A DNA stretch of 64,000 bases, from NCBI GenBank assembly GCA_021810905.1, contig JAJZQH010000013.1, positions 1 to 64,000 on the forward strand. Reading direction: 5' to 3'. Both the position numbers and the translations under genes were made by a program. Below are positions 23,803 to 32,070 of the stretch, in pieces; position 1 is the stretch's first letter; each line of letters starts with the position of its first letter. The stretch is from a bacterium (GTDB taxonomy: Bacteria; UBA10199; 2-02-FULL-44-16; JAAZCA01). The notes beneath the pieces were generated by a model, which saw nothing but the letters and a program-made list of their open reading frames with translations, ran no database searches and had not been told where the DNA came from.

Positions 23803-25717
23803 ACTTGCCCCTGGGAATGTAATGCGTGTGTAGAAGCTCGTGACTTTTGTGCCCGCAGGGCCCGTCGGTAAGGAACTCATTATAGACCTGAAGTATCGCC
23901 GGGTTCTCGTGAGACTTTCGCACCGAGTAGGCGCGATCCTCTGAATAAATCGCCTTTGCGCGCGCGGCGCGGATTGCGGGGCTCGTCGGGATCGGCTGGC
24001 CGCCGCCGCCCAGACACCCGCCGGGGCAGGCCATGAACTCGATGAAGTGGCATTCGCTGAATCTGCCGCCCGCCTTGATATCCTCAAGCACTTTCTTCGC
24101 GTACGAAGTGCCGTGACAGACGCCGACCTTGATCGCCGCGCCCTTGAGCCAGTTCCAATCCTGAAATAGGTGCTTCACCAGATCCGGCACCAGCCCCACC
24201 TCCTTGACCGGGATCTCAGCGTACTTGATTCCCTCGAAGCCGCGCACCGGAATGATATCGGCATGATCGAAGAAGTTCTCCACCTTGACGCCGGTTACCA
24301 GTTCGACGACCGTCCTCAGAGCAGCCTCCATCACGCCGCCCGTGGCGCCGAATATGACTCCCGAGCCGGTTGCAGTTCCGAATGGATCGTCAAAATCCGA
24401 TTTGGTCATCTTGGGCAGATCGATCCCTGCCTCGGAGAGCATCTTCGCGCACTCGCGGGTGGTAAGACCGTAGTTCACGTCTTTGAAACCGGAGGCGCAC
24501 ATCTCCGGCCTGTTGCACTCGAACTTCTTTGCGGAGCACGGCATGAGCGCGACGTTGACTATTGAAGCAGGGTCGATGTTGTTTTTCTGAGCGTAGTAAG
24601 TCTTGATCAGCGAGCCGAACATCTGCTGCGGGCTCTTGCACGAAGAGAGATGCGGCAGATACTCCTGATAGAAGTGCTCGATGTATTTCACCCACCCCGG
24701 CGAACAGCTCGTAAACATTGGCAGCGCCGTCGATGCGTCTTTCAGCACGAGCGCCGCATAGAGCCGCTGCAGGAGTTCCGTGCCCTCCTCGATGATCGTG
24801 AGGTCGGCGGCAAAGTTCGTGTCAAAGATCTTGTCGAAGCCGGCGAGCCGAAGCGCCGTATTGAGCTGGAAGGTGAGAGGATGGCCCGGCTCAAGGCCGA
24901 AACACTCGCCGATGCCGGCGCGCGGAGAAGGCGCGGTCTGCATGACCACGTGTTTCGTCGGATCGTCTATCGCGGCCCACACGTCGTCTGTCTGATCGTT
25001 TGCGCGCAACGCCGCAGTGGGACAGCGGTTGATGCACTGGCCGCAGTTGATGCAGACCACGTCGGCCAGGGGTTTATCGACGAACGTCTCAATCTTGGTC
25101 TCTTCACTGCGATGGGCTGCCTCGTACACGCCGACCTCCTGAAAGTCGATGCACGTGCGGACGCAGCGGCGGCAGAGCACGCATTTGTTCATGTCGCGGA
25201 AGACGGAGTGGCTCGAATGATCTTCCACGTGAAGCGGCTGTTCCAGATGACCGAAGCGGAAGAAATCGACTCCATACTCCTTGGCCAGCGCCTGCAGCTC
25301 GCAGTTGTTGTTGCGGCCGCACGCGTAGCAGTTGCCGTAGTGTCTTGAGAGAAGAAGGTCGATGACGTGACGCCGCGCATGGCGGACCTTACGCGTGTGC
25401 GTCTGCACAGCAACAGGCTGGGTTACGTGATACGCGCACGAGGCCTGCAAGGTGCGCTGCCCTTCCACTTCGACGACGCATACTCGGCACACGCCTGCCA
25501 CGCACAAATCTTCATGATAGCAGAGCGTGGGGATGCGAATGCCGAGCTGCTTTGCGGCATCGAGGATCGTCGTGCCCACGGGGACGCGCAATTCCTTGCC
25601 GTCGATAGTAACTTTTATGTTCGCGCCAATCCCCTCGCCCTCGGATTTTTCGACCTTCTGGCCGCGCTGGGCAATTGGCGCGCGCGATACGTCTTCGCCA
25701 AATTTCTTCTGTAACAT
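23792..25717 (-). CDS. hydA: [FeFe]-hydrogenase catalytic subunit of a multimeric NAD(P)-linked enzyme
   Basis: Cytoplasmic H2-forming or -oxidising subunit. Domains in order: [2Fe-2S] ferredoxin (CYHEDLCVAGVCRVC), the HC3-type [4Fe-4S] site (HYGNCYACGRNNNC), two [4Fe-4S] sites (CVLCRRCVRTC, CINCGQCINRCP), then the H-cluster domain. The H-cluster motifs are TSCSPGW, MPCSAKKFE and EFMACPGGCLGGGGQP. In the first motif, serine stands where many hydrogenases have the proton-relay cysteine (TSCCP). Start at 25717 (AAGGAGCGAAGA before ATG). It is the last gene of a hydC-hydB-hydA operon, consistent with an electron-confurcating or NADP-reducing trimer. Confidence 0.94.
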   Translation of the reverse strand: MLQKKFGEDVSRAPIAQRGQKVEKSEGEGIGANIKVTIDGKELRVPVGTTILDAAKQLGIRIPTLCYHEDLCVAGVCRVCVVEVEGQRTLQASCAYHVTQPVAVQTHTRKVRHARRHVIDLLLSRHYGNCYACGRNNNCELQALAKEYGVDFFRFGHLEQPLHVEDHSSHSVFRDMNKCVLCRRCVRTCIDFQEVGVYEAAHRSEETKIETFVDKPLADVVCINCGQCINRCPTAALRANDQTDDVWAAIDDPTKHVVMQTAPSPRAGIGECFGLEPGHPLTFQLNTALRLAGFDKIFDTNFAADLTIIEEGTELLQRLYAALVLKDASTALPMFTSCSPGWVKYIEHFYQEYLPHLSSCKSPQQMFGSLIKTYYAQKNNIDPASIVNVALMPCSAKKFECNRPEMCASGFKDVNYGLTTRECAKMLSEAGIDLPKMTKSDFDDPFGTATGSGVIFGATGGVMEAALRTVVELVTGVKVENFFDHADIIPVRGFEGIKYAEIPVKEVGLVPDLVKHLFQDWNWLKGAAIKVGVCHGTSYAKKVLEDIKAGGRFSECHFIEFMACPGGCLGGGGQPIPTSPAIRAARAKAIYSEDRAYSVRKSHENPAILQVYNEFLTDGPCGHKSHELLHTHYIPRGKFIP

Positions 25718-25730
25718 TCTTCGCTCCTTT

Positions 25731-26906
25731 TTATCGACCCATGACCTCGTCTTTGAAATTATCAATGATCGACAGGAATGCATTGGGGCTCGACTGACCC
25801 AGACCGCACTTTGACGCAAGCTGCATGCTCTCGCACAGCCCTCTGATCTCTTTCAGATAATTCATGGAACAGCAGCCTTTCCTGAGCATGTCCACCGTCT
25901 CCAGCAGTTTGTAGTTTCCGATGCGGCAGGGCGTGCACTGCCCGCATGATTCTTCGACAAAAAATTCGAGGAAGTTAGCGGCAACTTCTAGGATGTCGCG
26001 ATTTGGTCCGAATACGATTATAGAACCTCCGGTGGCCACGTCTTCGTACGCGAGCTTGCGGCCGAACTGCGACGCTGGAAGGCACACACCCGAGGCGCCG
26101 CCGACCTGCACCGCCTTCGCGTCCTCCGCGCCGACTTCCTTGAGTAGCTCGGCAATGGAGACGCCCAGCGGGAATTCGTAAACGCCGGGGCGCTCGCAGT
26201 CGCCGGATACGCTGAAGAGTTTGGAGCCGGCGGACTTTTCAGTGCCCGTCTTCTTGAACCAGTCGGCGCCCTTACCCATGATCATTGCAACCCAGGCGAG
26301 CGTCTCCACGTTGTTGACTACAGTAGGGTAACCCATGTAGCCGGTATCGACCGGGAAAGGCGGACGGTTACGCGGTTCGCCGCGGTTGCCTTCAAGTGAT
26401 TCGATAAGGGCGGTCTCCTCTCCGCATACATAGGCGCCCGAACCCATCACGATTTCGATATCGAAATCAAAATCGCCTTTGCCGCCGATCGCCTTGCCGA
26501 GCAGCTTCCTGTCGCGCCGCCTGGCGAGGACATCTTCGAGAGAGCGTCTGAGATAGGCATATTCGCCGCGCAGATAGAGGATGCCGTGAGATGCGCCTAT
26601 CGCACGAGCTGCGATGGTCATTCCCTCGAAGACGAGATCCGCGCAGTCGGCCAGTATCACCTTGTCCTTGAACGTGCCGGGCTCGCCTTCGTCCGCGTTG
26701 CAGACCACGTATTTGCGCTCGCCCTTTGCGGCAGCCGCGAGGTTCCACTTCACCGCCGTGGGAAAGCCCGCTCCGCCGCGGCCTTTGAGGTTCGACTTGC
26801 TGATCTCTGCGATGATATCTGAACGGCTTTTGCCGAGCGCGGACGTAAGACCAAAATCCGCTTCCGCTGATTTAAAAGTGACGGAACCTTCGTGAGAGCT
26901 CTTCAT
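25731..26906 (-). CDS. hydB: NuoF-like flavoprotein subunit of the hydrogenase
   Basis: FMN/NADH-binding, iron-sulfur subunit that passes electrons between NAD(P)H and HydA. It contains the NADH/FMN motifs GRGGAGFPTAVKW and CNADEGEPGTFKD, the GAYVCGEETALIESLEG segment, and the [4Fe-4S] ligands ESCGQCTPCRIG with a later cysteine in SKCGLG. At 391 residues it lacks both the N-terminal thioredoxin-like [2Fe-2S] domain and the C-terminal ferredoxin domain found in many HydB/HndC proteins. The ATG at 26906 shares its A with the stop of hydC (TGATG), so translation is coupled. Confidence 0.93.
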   Translation of the reverse strand: MKSSHEGSVTFKSAEADFGLTSALGKSRSDIIAEISKSNLKGRGGAGFPTAVKWNLAAAAKGERKYVVCNADEGEPGTFKDKVILADCADLVFEGMTIAARAIGASHGILYLRGEYAYLRRSLEDVLARRRDRKLLGKAIGGKGDFDFDIEIVMGSGAYVCGEETALIESLEGNRGEPRNRPPFPVDTGYMGYPTVVNNVETLAWVAMIMGKGADWFKKTGTEKSAGSKLFSVSGDCERPGVYEFPLGVSIAELLKEVGAEDAKAVQVGGASGVCLPASQFGRKLAYEDVATGGSIIVFGPNRDILEVAANFLEFFVEESCGQCTPCRIGNYKLLETVDMLRKGCCSMNYLKEIRGLCESMQLASKCGLGQSSPNAFLSIIDNFKDEVMGR

Positions 26907-27430
26907 CAATGATTCCCTCCCTCTTTCTTCTGCGCAGCATGGAGGCCGAAGGTACTGCGGCATTCCTCAAGTATATCGTGCACCTTTTCCGGCGTGAGCT
27001 TCACGTGAATCTTGTCGTTCACAAGAAGCGCCGGCCCCTCGTCGCAGTGGCCCAGGCAGTTCGTCCATTCGAGTGTGAATTTGCCGTCGCCCGTGGTCTG
27101 GCCGAACTCTATGCCCAGATCATTTTCCAACTGTCTCGCCACACGATCTTTGTTCTGCATGCTGCATGAGATCGTGCGGCAGAGGCGGATGATGAACCTG
27201 CCCTTGGGTTCTGAGTTTAGGAAGCTGTAGAATGAAACTACTCCATGCACCTCGACCGGATGAATATCCAGCATGTCCGCGATCACCTGCATCGCAAACT
27301 CGGAGATGCGGGAGTGCCTCGACTGCACCATCTGCAGCATGGGCATTAGCGCACTGCGCTTGTTGTCGTACCTCTCCGCAACACCTTTCAATTCCTGTTT
27401 CAGTACTTCATTTTCCGGGATGAGCATCAT
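26906..27430 (-). CDS. hydC: NuoE-like [2Fe-2S] subunit of the hydrogenase
   Basis: Thioredoxin-fold ferredoxin subunit, 174 residues. All four cluster ligands of the family are present: CRTISC (C-x4-C) and NCLGHCDEGPA (C-x3-C). An N-terminal helical region (LMPMLQMVQSRHSRISEFAMQVIA) is typical of NuoE. GGAGGG precedes a run of GTG-ATG-ATG; I take the first ATG at 27430. It is the first structural gene of the hydrogenase operon, 26 bases downstream of a receiver-domain gene on the same strand. Confidence 0.92.
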   Translation of the reverse strand: MMLIPENEVLKQELKGVAERYDNKRSALMPMLQMVQSRHSRISEFAMQVIADMLDIHPVEVHGVVSFYSFLNSEPKGRFIIRLCRTISCSMQNKDRVARQLENDLGIEFGQTTGDGKFTLEWTNCLGHCDEGPALLVNDKIHVKLTPEKVHDILEECRSTFGLHAAQKKEGGNH

Positions 27431-27456
27431 CACAGCCCTCCTTAAACGCGTTGTTA

Positions 27457-27828
27457 TTATTTTTTGAGAAGCTCTCCCACCTTTGAGACGAGAACCTGAG
27501 GCGAAATCGGTTTTTGCTGGAACTCATCTACCGGGACGAGGTCTTCGTCCTTGTCGATATTGAGGCCCGCTTCCCTGCCCACGTTCGTAAGCATGAGAAT
27601 CGGCCTGTCAAAACCATTGCGGCGGAGTTGCCGAGCCATCGAAATACCGTCGTCAGGCTGCTGCATCATTACGTCGAGGATCAGAAGATCGGGCCTGAAC
27701 TCCTCCACCGCCTTCATGCCCTCTTCGAGGCTTCCGGCCGACGACACGGAATAGCCGACTTTCTCAAGGACCACGCGGCACGCCTCGACGACATCCGGAT
27801 CGTCGTCAACTACGAGGATCTTCGACAT
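27457..27828 (-). CDS. Single-domain response regulator (123 aa)
   Basis: CheY-like receiver without an output domain. The acidic pair is in LVVDDDPDVV, the phospho-acceptor in LLILDVMM, the threonine in MLTNVG, and the lysine in QQKPISPQVL. All key residues are present, so it should be phosphorylatable. A short insertion (REAGLNIDKDEDLVPVDEF) lies before the lysine. GGAGGG precedes the ATG. It heads the hydCBA operon, which suggests that hydrogenase synthesis or activity is tied to a two-component signal; no kinase is nearby. Confidence 0.9.
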   Translation of the reverse strand: MSKILVVDDDPDVVEACRVVLEKVGYSVSSAGSLEEGMKAVEEFRPDLLILDVMMQQPDDGISMARQLRRNGFDRPILMLTNVGREAGLNIDKDEDLVPVDEFQQKPISPQVLVSKVGELLKK

Positions 27829-28061
27829 ATACGCCCTCCTTCAACGGCATGTAGCCTGGGCCTCAGCGCGCGTCTCTCTCCGCATCTTCGTTTTTTGATT
27901 TTGGAGAAACGATGGAACCGCAAAAGCGGCGCATTGAATATACGCTCGGCTATGAATTGCAAGGACAATTTATACCTCTCCCCACCTCCGCGCCAAAGAC
28001 ACAGCGAGCTCGACTTTCAATCTTTGGAATATCCCTGGGCAGAGGCAGTATTAAAAAATTT

Positions 28062-28319
28062 CTAGCCCTTGAAGATCATCTTCTGCACTTCCACGCCGTG
28101 GATGGCATTCAGCTTTAAAGCAAGTTCGTCGCAGAGCGCTTCGTCGCCGGCCATCTCGAGCACGATGATGCCGCTGGTCGAGCAGAAGTCGTCGTGAACG
28201 TCGTGCAGACCGATGCGGGTTTTTATATTGCAGCCGTATTTTGTAAATAGCTGCTGTACGTCGTTGGAAGACTTGATTCTGTCAGAAAGGTGAACTCCGA
28301 AGATCATGTGCTTGCTCAT
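28062..28319 (-). CDS. Iron-only hydrogenase system regulator, TM1266 family (85 aa)
   Basis: Small ACT/NikR-C-like ligand-binding protein of the type encoded beside [FeFe]-hydrogenase genes. It shows HMIFGVHLSDRIKSSNDVQQLFTKYGCNIKTRIGLHD, then a GIIVLEMAGD strand and a C-terminal VEVQKMIFKG strand, matching the family's length and layout. It lacks a DNA-binding domain, so it probably senses a ligand and acts through a partner. AAGGGAGG lies before the ATG. It is 233 bp upstream of the receiver gene on the same strand and may be part of the hydrogenase operon. Confidence 0.88.
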   Translation of the reverse strand: MSKHMIFGVHLSDRIKSSNDVQQLFTKYGCNIKTRIGLHDVHDDFCSTSGIIVLEMAGDEALCDELALKLNAIHGVEVQKMIFKG

Positions 28320-28498
28320 TTACACCTCCCTTTTTGATTATTTTTTGCATAACTATCAGATATGCAACGAAGTGGTCAAGAAATGACACTGCCGTGTGTC
28401 AGCCGAGGAAATTAACAAAAAATACCCGATTATTGTATTGCAGTACGCGAAGCACTTTGTTACGGGGGGCAAACTTTTTTACAAAGGAGGAAAACAAT

Positions 28499-29707
28499 AT
28501 GTGCAGGTTCACAAAATGGTTTTTTCAGTTTGCGCTGATGGCTGTGCTTATCATGCCCGCGGTCGCTCGTGCGGATAGCATACAGACGGAGGTCCCGGAA
28601 AAGATAAGCCTCTCCACCAAGGTCCCGGTCAGTTTCTACGGGTTCATCCTTGCGGAGTTCCTCTATTCGGACTCGCAGCTCTCGAGCTTCGGTACGCTCA
28701 ACAATACACCTGCGAACTACAACACCAACATCACGGGCTTCAACCGCGTCCAGGATGAAACCGTGCAGGGCATGAACAACGCCTTCATATCCGCAACGCC
28801 GCAGAACACGCGCTTCGGCTTCATGCTCGCTCCGTATGATTTCAACGGCAAGAACTTCAAGGTCGATGCGGACTTCGAAATGGATTTCTTCAGCACCGCA
28901 AACCTCGGCGCAAATTCGATCGCGCCCAGGCTCCGCAGGGCATATGCGGGAATCGGTCAGGACAAGTGGCACGTGCTCTTCGGAATGGAGTGGGATCTGT
29001 TCTCGCCGCTCAACACCAATACGTTCAACGTGGGCGCCAACCTCTGGAATCAGGGCAACCTGGGTTTCCGCCGTCCTCAGATTCAATTCACGTTCAAACA
29101 GCCTTTTGGCGAGAAGAGCGGGGTCGAGCTAGCGGCAAGCGCCAACCTCCCCTCCAATTCGATGTCCTCAAACGATCCTGCAAATACGACCGGCATACCG
29201 ATGGGCCAGGGAAGGGTCGGCGTCTGGCATGAGATGCCGGAAGGCAAGCTGTGGGCATACCTCTCGGCAGTCTACTACCGTGACCGCAACGCAGCAGCCG
29301 GCGGGGCAGACATCAACAACTGGGGTCTGGCCGCCAGCCTCACGGCCCCGGTGCACAAGTTCTTCAAACCGAGCGTCGAGTTCCAGTATGGATACAGCCT
29401 AGGATCGCTCAACGCTATCAGCTCCAACACCACGAGGCAGCGCGAGATCTCGGGCTGGGGTCAGGTGCAGAGCAACTGGACGAACTGGTTCGAGACGAAC
29501 GTGGGCTACGGCGGTGAATTCCTCAAGAGTTCTGAAGTGGGAGCCGGCGCCGTCAAGAACAACCAGATCGTCTTCGCGAACCTGCGCTTCAAGCCGATCA
29601 AGGATTTCATCGTAGGTCCTGAGTACAACTACATGAGCACGAATTACCAGGGTTCGGGATCATCCAAGGCAAACGTAATCTTCCTGAACGCGATGTATTA
29701 TTTCTAG
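28499..29707 (+). CDS. Outer-membrane porin, DcaP-like (402 aa)
   Basis: N-terminal signal peptide (FFQFALMAVLIMPAVARA, cleavage after ARA) followed by a beta-rich barrel sequence. The first strand is VSFYGFILAEFLYSDSQ and the last is KANVIFLNAMYYF with terminal Phe, as outer-membrane proteins require. Composition and motifs (WDLFSPLNTNTFNVGANLW, NLGFRRPQIQ) resemble DcaP-type trimeric porins that pass small acids. The ATG at 28499 has AAAGGAGG at ideal spacing; upstream frames are non-coding. A strong terminator follows. It is monocistronic and shows that the organism has an outer membrane. Confidence 0.9.
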   Translation: MCRFTKWFFQFALMAVLIMPAVARADSIQTEVPEKISLSTKVPVSFYGFILAEFLYSDSQLSSFGTLNNTPANYNTNITGFNRVQDETVQGMNNAFISATPQNTRFGFMLAPYDFNGKNFKVDADFEMDFFSTANLGANSIAPRLRRAYAGIGQDKWHVLFGMEWDLFSPLNTNTFNVGANLWNQGNLGFRRPQIQFTFKQPFGEKSGVELAASANLPSNSMSSNDPANTTGIPMGQGRVGVWHEMPEGKLWAYLSAVYYRDRNAAAGGADINNWGLAASLTAPVHKFFKPSVEFQYGYSLGSLNAISSNTTRQREISGWGQVQSNWTNWFETNVGYGGEFLKSSEVGAGAVKNNQIVFANLRFKPIKDFIVGPEYNYMSTNYQGSGSSKANVIFLNAMYYF

Positions 29708-29729
29708 ACTTCATACAGCTTCAATTTGC

Positions 29730-29761
29730 GACGGCCGCGCTGCAAGGCGCGGCCGTTTTTT
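29730..29761 (+). terminator. Rho-independent terminator of the porin gene
   Basis: ACGGCCGCGC, TGCAA loop, GCGCGGCCGT, then seven T. This is the clearest terminator in the window. moaA begins 45 bases further on. Confidence 0.92.
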
Positions 29762-29805
29762 TGCCCTTGCTGCTCTCATTTCCCCATGTTAGCCACGCCT
29801 CTCCC

Positions 29806-30612
29806 ATGCTATTCGACGCATTTCAGAGGAAGATCACCTATCTTCGGATCTCCGTGACCGACAAGTGCAACCTGCGCTGCACATACTGCCGCCCTGCCGA
29901 GGGGGTCAGGCTGGTCCGGCACGAGGATATCCTCTCCCTCGAAGAGATCTACGAAGCGGCGATGTATGCGGTGGGCATGGGAGTGGACAAGATCAGGCTT
30001 ACCGGAGGCGAACCCCTCGTCAGAAAGAACATAGAATTTCTTGTCGAGATGATAGGCAGGCTGCGCGGAGTGCGGGATTTTGGAATGACTACGAACGGCA
30101 TACTCCTCCCCGCGTTTGCCGACAAACTCAAGTCGTGCGGGCTCAAACGGGTCAACATCAGCCTCGATTCCCTGAAAAACGACCGATACAAGGAAATCAC
30201 GCGCGGAGGCGAGCTCGGACTCGCCCTTGACGGAATAGAGGCGGCGAAGGCAGCGGGGCTCACACCCGTAAAGCTTAACTGCGTCGTCATTCCCGGCGTC
30301 AACGAGGACGAACGCGAAGATTTTCTTGAATTCGGAGAGAGAAAAAAAATCGAAGTGCGTTTCATTCGCCGCATGGATCTCGCGAGCGGAGAGCGCTATG
30401 GAATAGAGAGCGACACGACGGTCGGCCAATGCCAGCTCTGCAACCGGTTGAGGCTCACCTCTACCGGCGAGCTCAAGCCCTGTCTGTTCTCAGAATACAA
30501 CGTCAACATCAGGCAACTGGGAATTGAGCGGGCATTCGAGCTGGCCCTGCGCAACAAACCCGAATTCGGCCGGACCAACGGCCGGGACCTCATGCATGAG
30601 ATTGGAGGGTGA
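29806..30612 (+). CDS. moaA: GTP 3',8-cyclase (molybdenum cofactor biosynthesis), short form
   Basis: Radical-SAM enzyme for the first step of Mo-cofactor synthesis. SAM cluster CNLRCTYC, the LTGGEPL segment, second cluster CQLCNRLRL-x9-C with both substrate-contact arginines, and the C-terminal IGG tail are all present. It is 268 aa against about 320-340 for the family. The shortfall lies between RFIRRMD and the second cluster, where about 50-60 residues including the usual GPA-type segment are absent. ATG 29806 has no clear Shine-Dalgarno. It is the first gene of moaA-moaC-MOSC-mogA. Confidence 0.9.
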   Translation: MLFDAFQRKITYLRISVTDKCNLRCTYCRPAEGVRLVRHEDILSLEEIYEAAMYAVGMGVDKIRLTGGEPLVRKNIEFLVEMIGRLRGVRDFGMTTNGILLPAFADKLKSCGLKRVNISLDSLKNDRYKEITRGGELGLALDGIEAAKAAGLTPVKLNCVVIPGVNEDEREDFLEFGERKKIEVRFIRRMDLASGERYGIESDTTVGQCQLCNRLRLTSTGELKPCLFSEYNVNIRQLGIERAFELALRNKPEFGRTNGRDLMHEIGG

Positions 30613-30613
30613 C

Positions 30614-31078
30614 GTGGAATTCTCACACCTCGATGAACATGGAGATGCGCGTATGGTGGACGTCTCCGGCAAACCCGATCAGATCCGAACCGCCGTGGCA
30701 TCCGGGTCGATCATGCTCGCGAAAGAAACGGTGAACAGTATCGAGGAGATGAAGATCGCAAAGGGAAACGTGCTCGCTACGGCAAGGATCGCGGGGATCC
30801 AGGCCGCGAAGAGGACGAGCGAAATGATCCCTCTGTGCCACAACATTGCGCTCACGCACGTCGGCTTGAATTTCGAGGTCTGTAAAAACGGAATAACTGC
30901 AGTTGCCGAGGTGAAATCCATCGGCAAGACCGGCGCCGAGATGGAGGCGCTCGCTGCCGTCTCAACAGCGCTGCTCACGATCTACGATATGTGCAAGGCC
31001 GTGGATAAAAACATGACGCTCTCGGAGATCAAATTAGTGAGTAAGGAGAAAACAAACCTGTCCTCCCCTCCTTTGTAA
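30614..31078 (+). CDS. moaC: Cyclic pyranopterin monophosphate synthase
   Basis: Converts the MoaA product to cyclic pyranopterin monophosphate. Signature segments ARMVDVSGK, IPLCHNIALTHV and EMEALAAVSTALLTIYDMCKAVDK are complete, including the catalytic lysine and histidine regions. I choose GTG at 30614, one base after the moaA stop, because TTGGAGGGTGAC precedes it; the ATG upstream would overlap moaA. The last codons (TNLSSPPL) run into an interspersed repeat, so the native C-terminus was probably extended by the insertion. Confidence 0.93.
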   Translation: MEFSHLDEHGDARMVDVSGKPDQIRTAVASGSIMLAKETVNSIEEMKIAKGNVLATARIAGIQAAKRTSEMIPLCHNIALTHVGLNFEVCKNGITAVAEVKSIGKTGAEMEALAAVSTALLTIYDMCKAVDKNMTLSEIKLVSKEKTNLSSPPL

Positions 31079-31143
31079 GGAGGGGCTGGGGGAGGTAGAC
31101 CATGATCTACCCCCTCAAACTCCCCCTTACAAAGGGGGAGAAA
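31056..31143. repeat. Interspersed palindromic repeat, family 2, copy 1
   Basis: CCCCTCCTTTGTAAGGAGGG, then GGGGGAGGTAGACCATGATC, then TCCCCCTTACAAAGGGGGAG: two linked hairpins around a GATC-containing centre. It covers the end of moaC, and its last GGGGGAG acts as Shine-Dalgarno for the MOSC gene. Related copies are at 42028-42070 (half) and 63768-63862. Confidence 0.85.
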
Positions 31144-31147
31144 AAAT

Positions 31148-31582
31148 ATGCACTCATTTACAATAGTTTCCATTAACACCAGTTCCCGCAAGGGCGAGAA
31201 GAAATCACCCGTGCGCACCGCTGTGCTCACGGAGAATCTTGGAATAGAGGGAGATGCGCATGCGGGATTTCTCCATCGACAGATCAGCCTGCTGGCGATG
31301 GAGAGCATCGAGAAGATGCGCTCGAAGGGACTCGACGTCGGGCCCGGCGATTTCGCGGAGAACATAACTACGAAGGGAATCGACCTCTGCGCGCTGCCTA
31401 TCGGCACGAGACTCAAGCTCGGCGATGATATCGCGGTCGAAATCACGCAGATCGGAAAGGAGTGCCACAACCGGTGCGAGATCTTCAAACAGGCGGGAGA
31501 CTGCGTCATGCCTCGCGAAGGCGTATTCGCGCGCGTCTTGCGCGGCGGAGTGCTGCGCAAGGGCGATTTGGGGAATCTATGA
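31148..31582 (+). CDS. MOSC-domain protein (144 aa)
   Basis: MOSC domain as in the C-terminal half of Mo-cofactor sulfurases. It is thought to handle sulfur or cofactor in Mo-enzyme maturation. Features: GIEGDAHAGFLHRQISLL, the GDFAENITTKGIDL segment, and GKECHNRCEIFKQAGDCVMPREGVFARVL, with the conserved cysteine and surrounding glycines. Length is typical for a stand-alone MOSC protein. Its ribosome-binding site comes from the end of a family-2 repeat. The stop overlaps the mogA start (ATGA). Confidence 0.92.
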   Translation: MHSFTIVSINTSSRKGEKKSPVRTAVLTENLGIEGDAHAGFLHRQISLLAMESIEKMRSKGLDVGPGDFAENITTKGIDLCALPIGTRLKLGDDIAVEITQIGKECHNRCEIFKQAGDCVMPREGVFARVLRGGVLRKGDLGNL

Positions 31583-32070
31583 ATTTAAAGATAGCGATCA
31601 TCACGGTGAGCGACCGCGCATCTGCGGGCATATATAATGATGAGAGCGGGCCTGCCGCCGAGAAGGCGCTGCGCAATGCATTCGAATCCCGCGAGCTTAC
31701 GGCGGAGCGATCGATCGTGCCTGATGATCCCGCAAAACTCAAAGAGGCGCTCCAGGGTTATGTATCGCGAGGATTCGACTTCATATTCACCACCGGAGGC
31801 ACGGGCATTGGTCCGCGCGACATAACACCCGAGGTGACGGCGGAATTGGTGGAGAAGGAGATCCCGGGAATCGGAGAGGCGATGCGGGCCTTTTCGATGC
31901 AGATCACAAAAAATGCGATGCTCTCACGCGCCACGGCGGGGCTTTGCGGAAAGACGATCGTCATCAACCTGCCAGGCAGCCCTAAGGCCGTAACGGAGAT
32001 CATTGAATTTCTTGCCGACGTCCTCGCGCACTCGCAGGCGATGATCAGGGGCGAAGATACTCATCAATAA
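31579..32070 (+). CDS. mogA: Molybdopterin adenylyltransferase (MogA/MoaB type)
   Basis: Adenylylates molybdopterin before metal insertion by MoeA. MoCF-type fold: IITVSDRASAG, the FIFTTGGTGIGPRDITPE motif (substrate loop), and INLPGSPKAVTEIIEFL. It is 163 residues, close to MogA/MoaB length. Start ATG 31579 overlaps the MOSC stop as ATGA, with GGGGAA in front; longer frames upstream are just the MOSC gene in another frame. The 3' end overlaps moeA on the other strand by 7 bases. Confidence 0.92.
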   Translation: MNLKIAIITVSDRASAGIYNDESGPAAEKALRNAFESRELTAERSIVPDDPAKLKEALQGYVSRGFDFIFTTGGTGIGPRDITPEVTAELVEKEIPGIGEAMRAFSMQITKNAMLSRATAGLCGKTIVINLPGSPKAVTEIIEFLADVLAHSQAMIRGEDTHQ

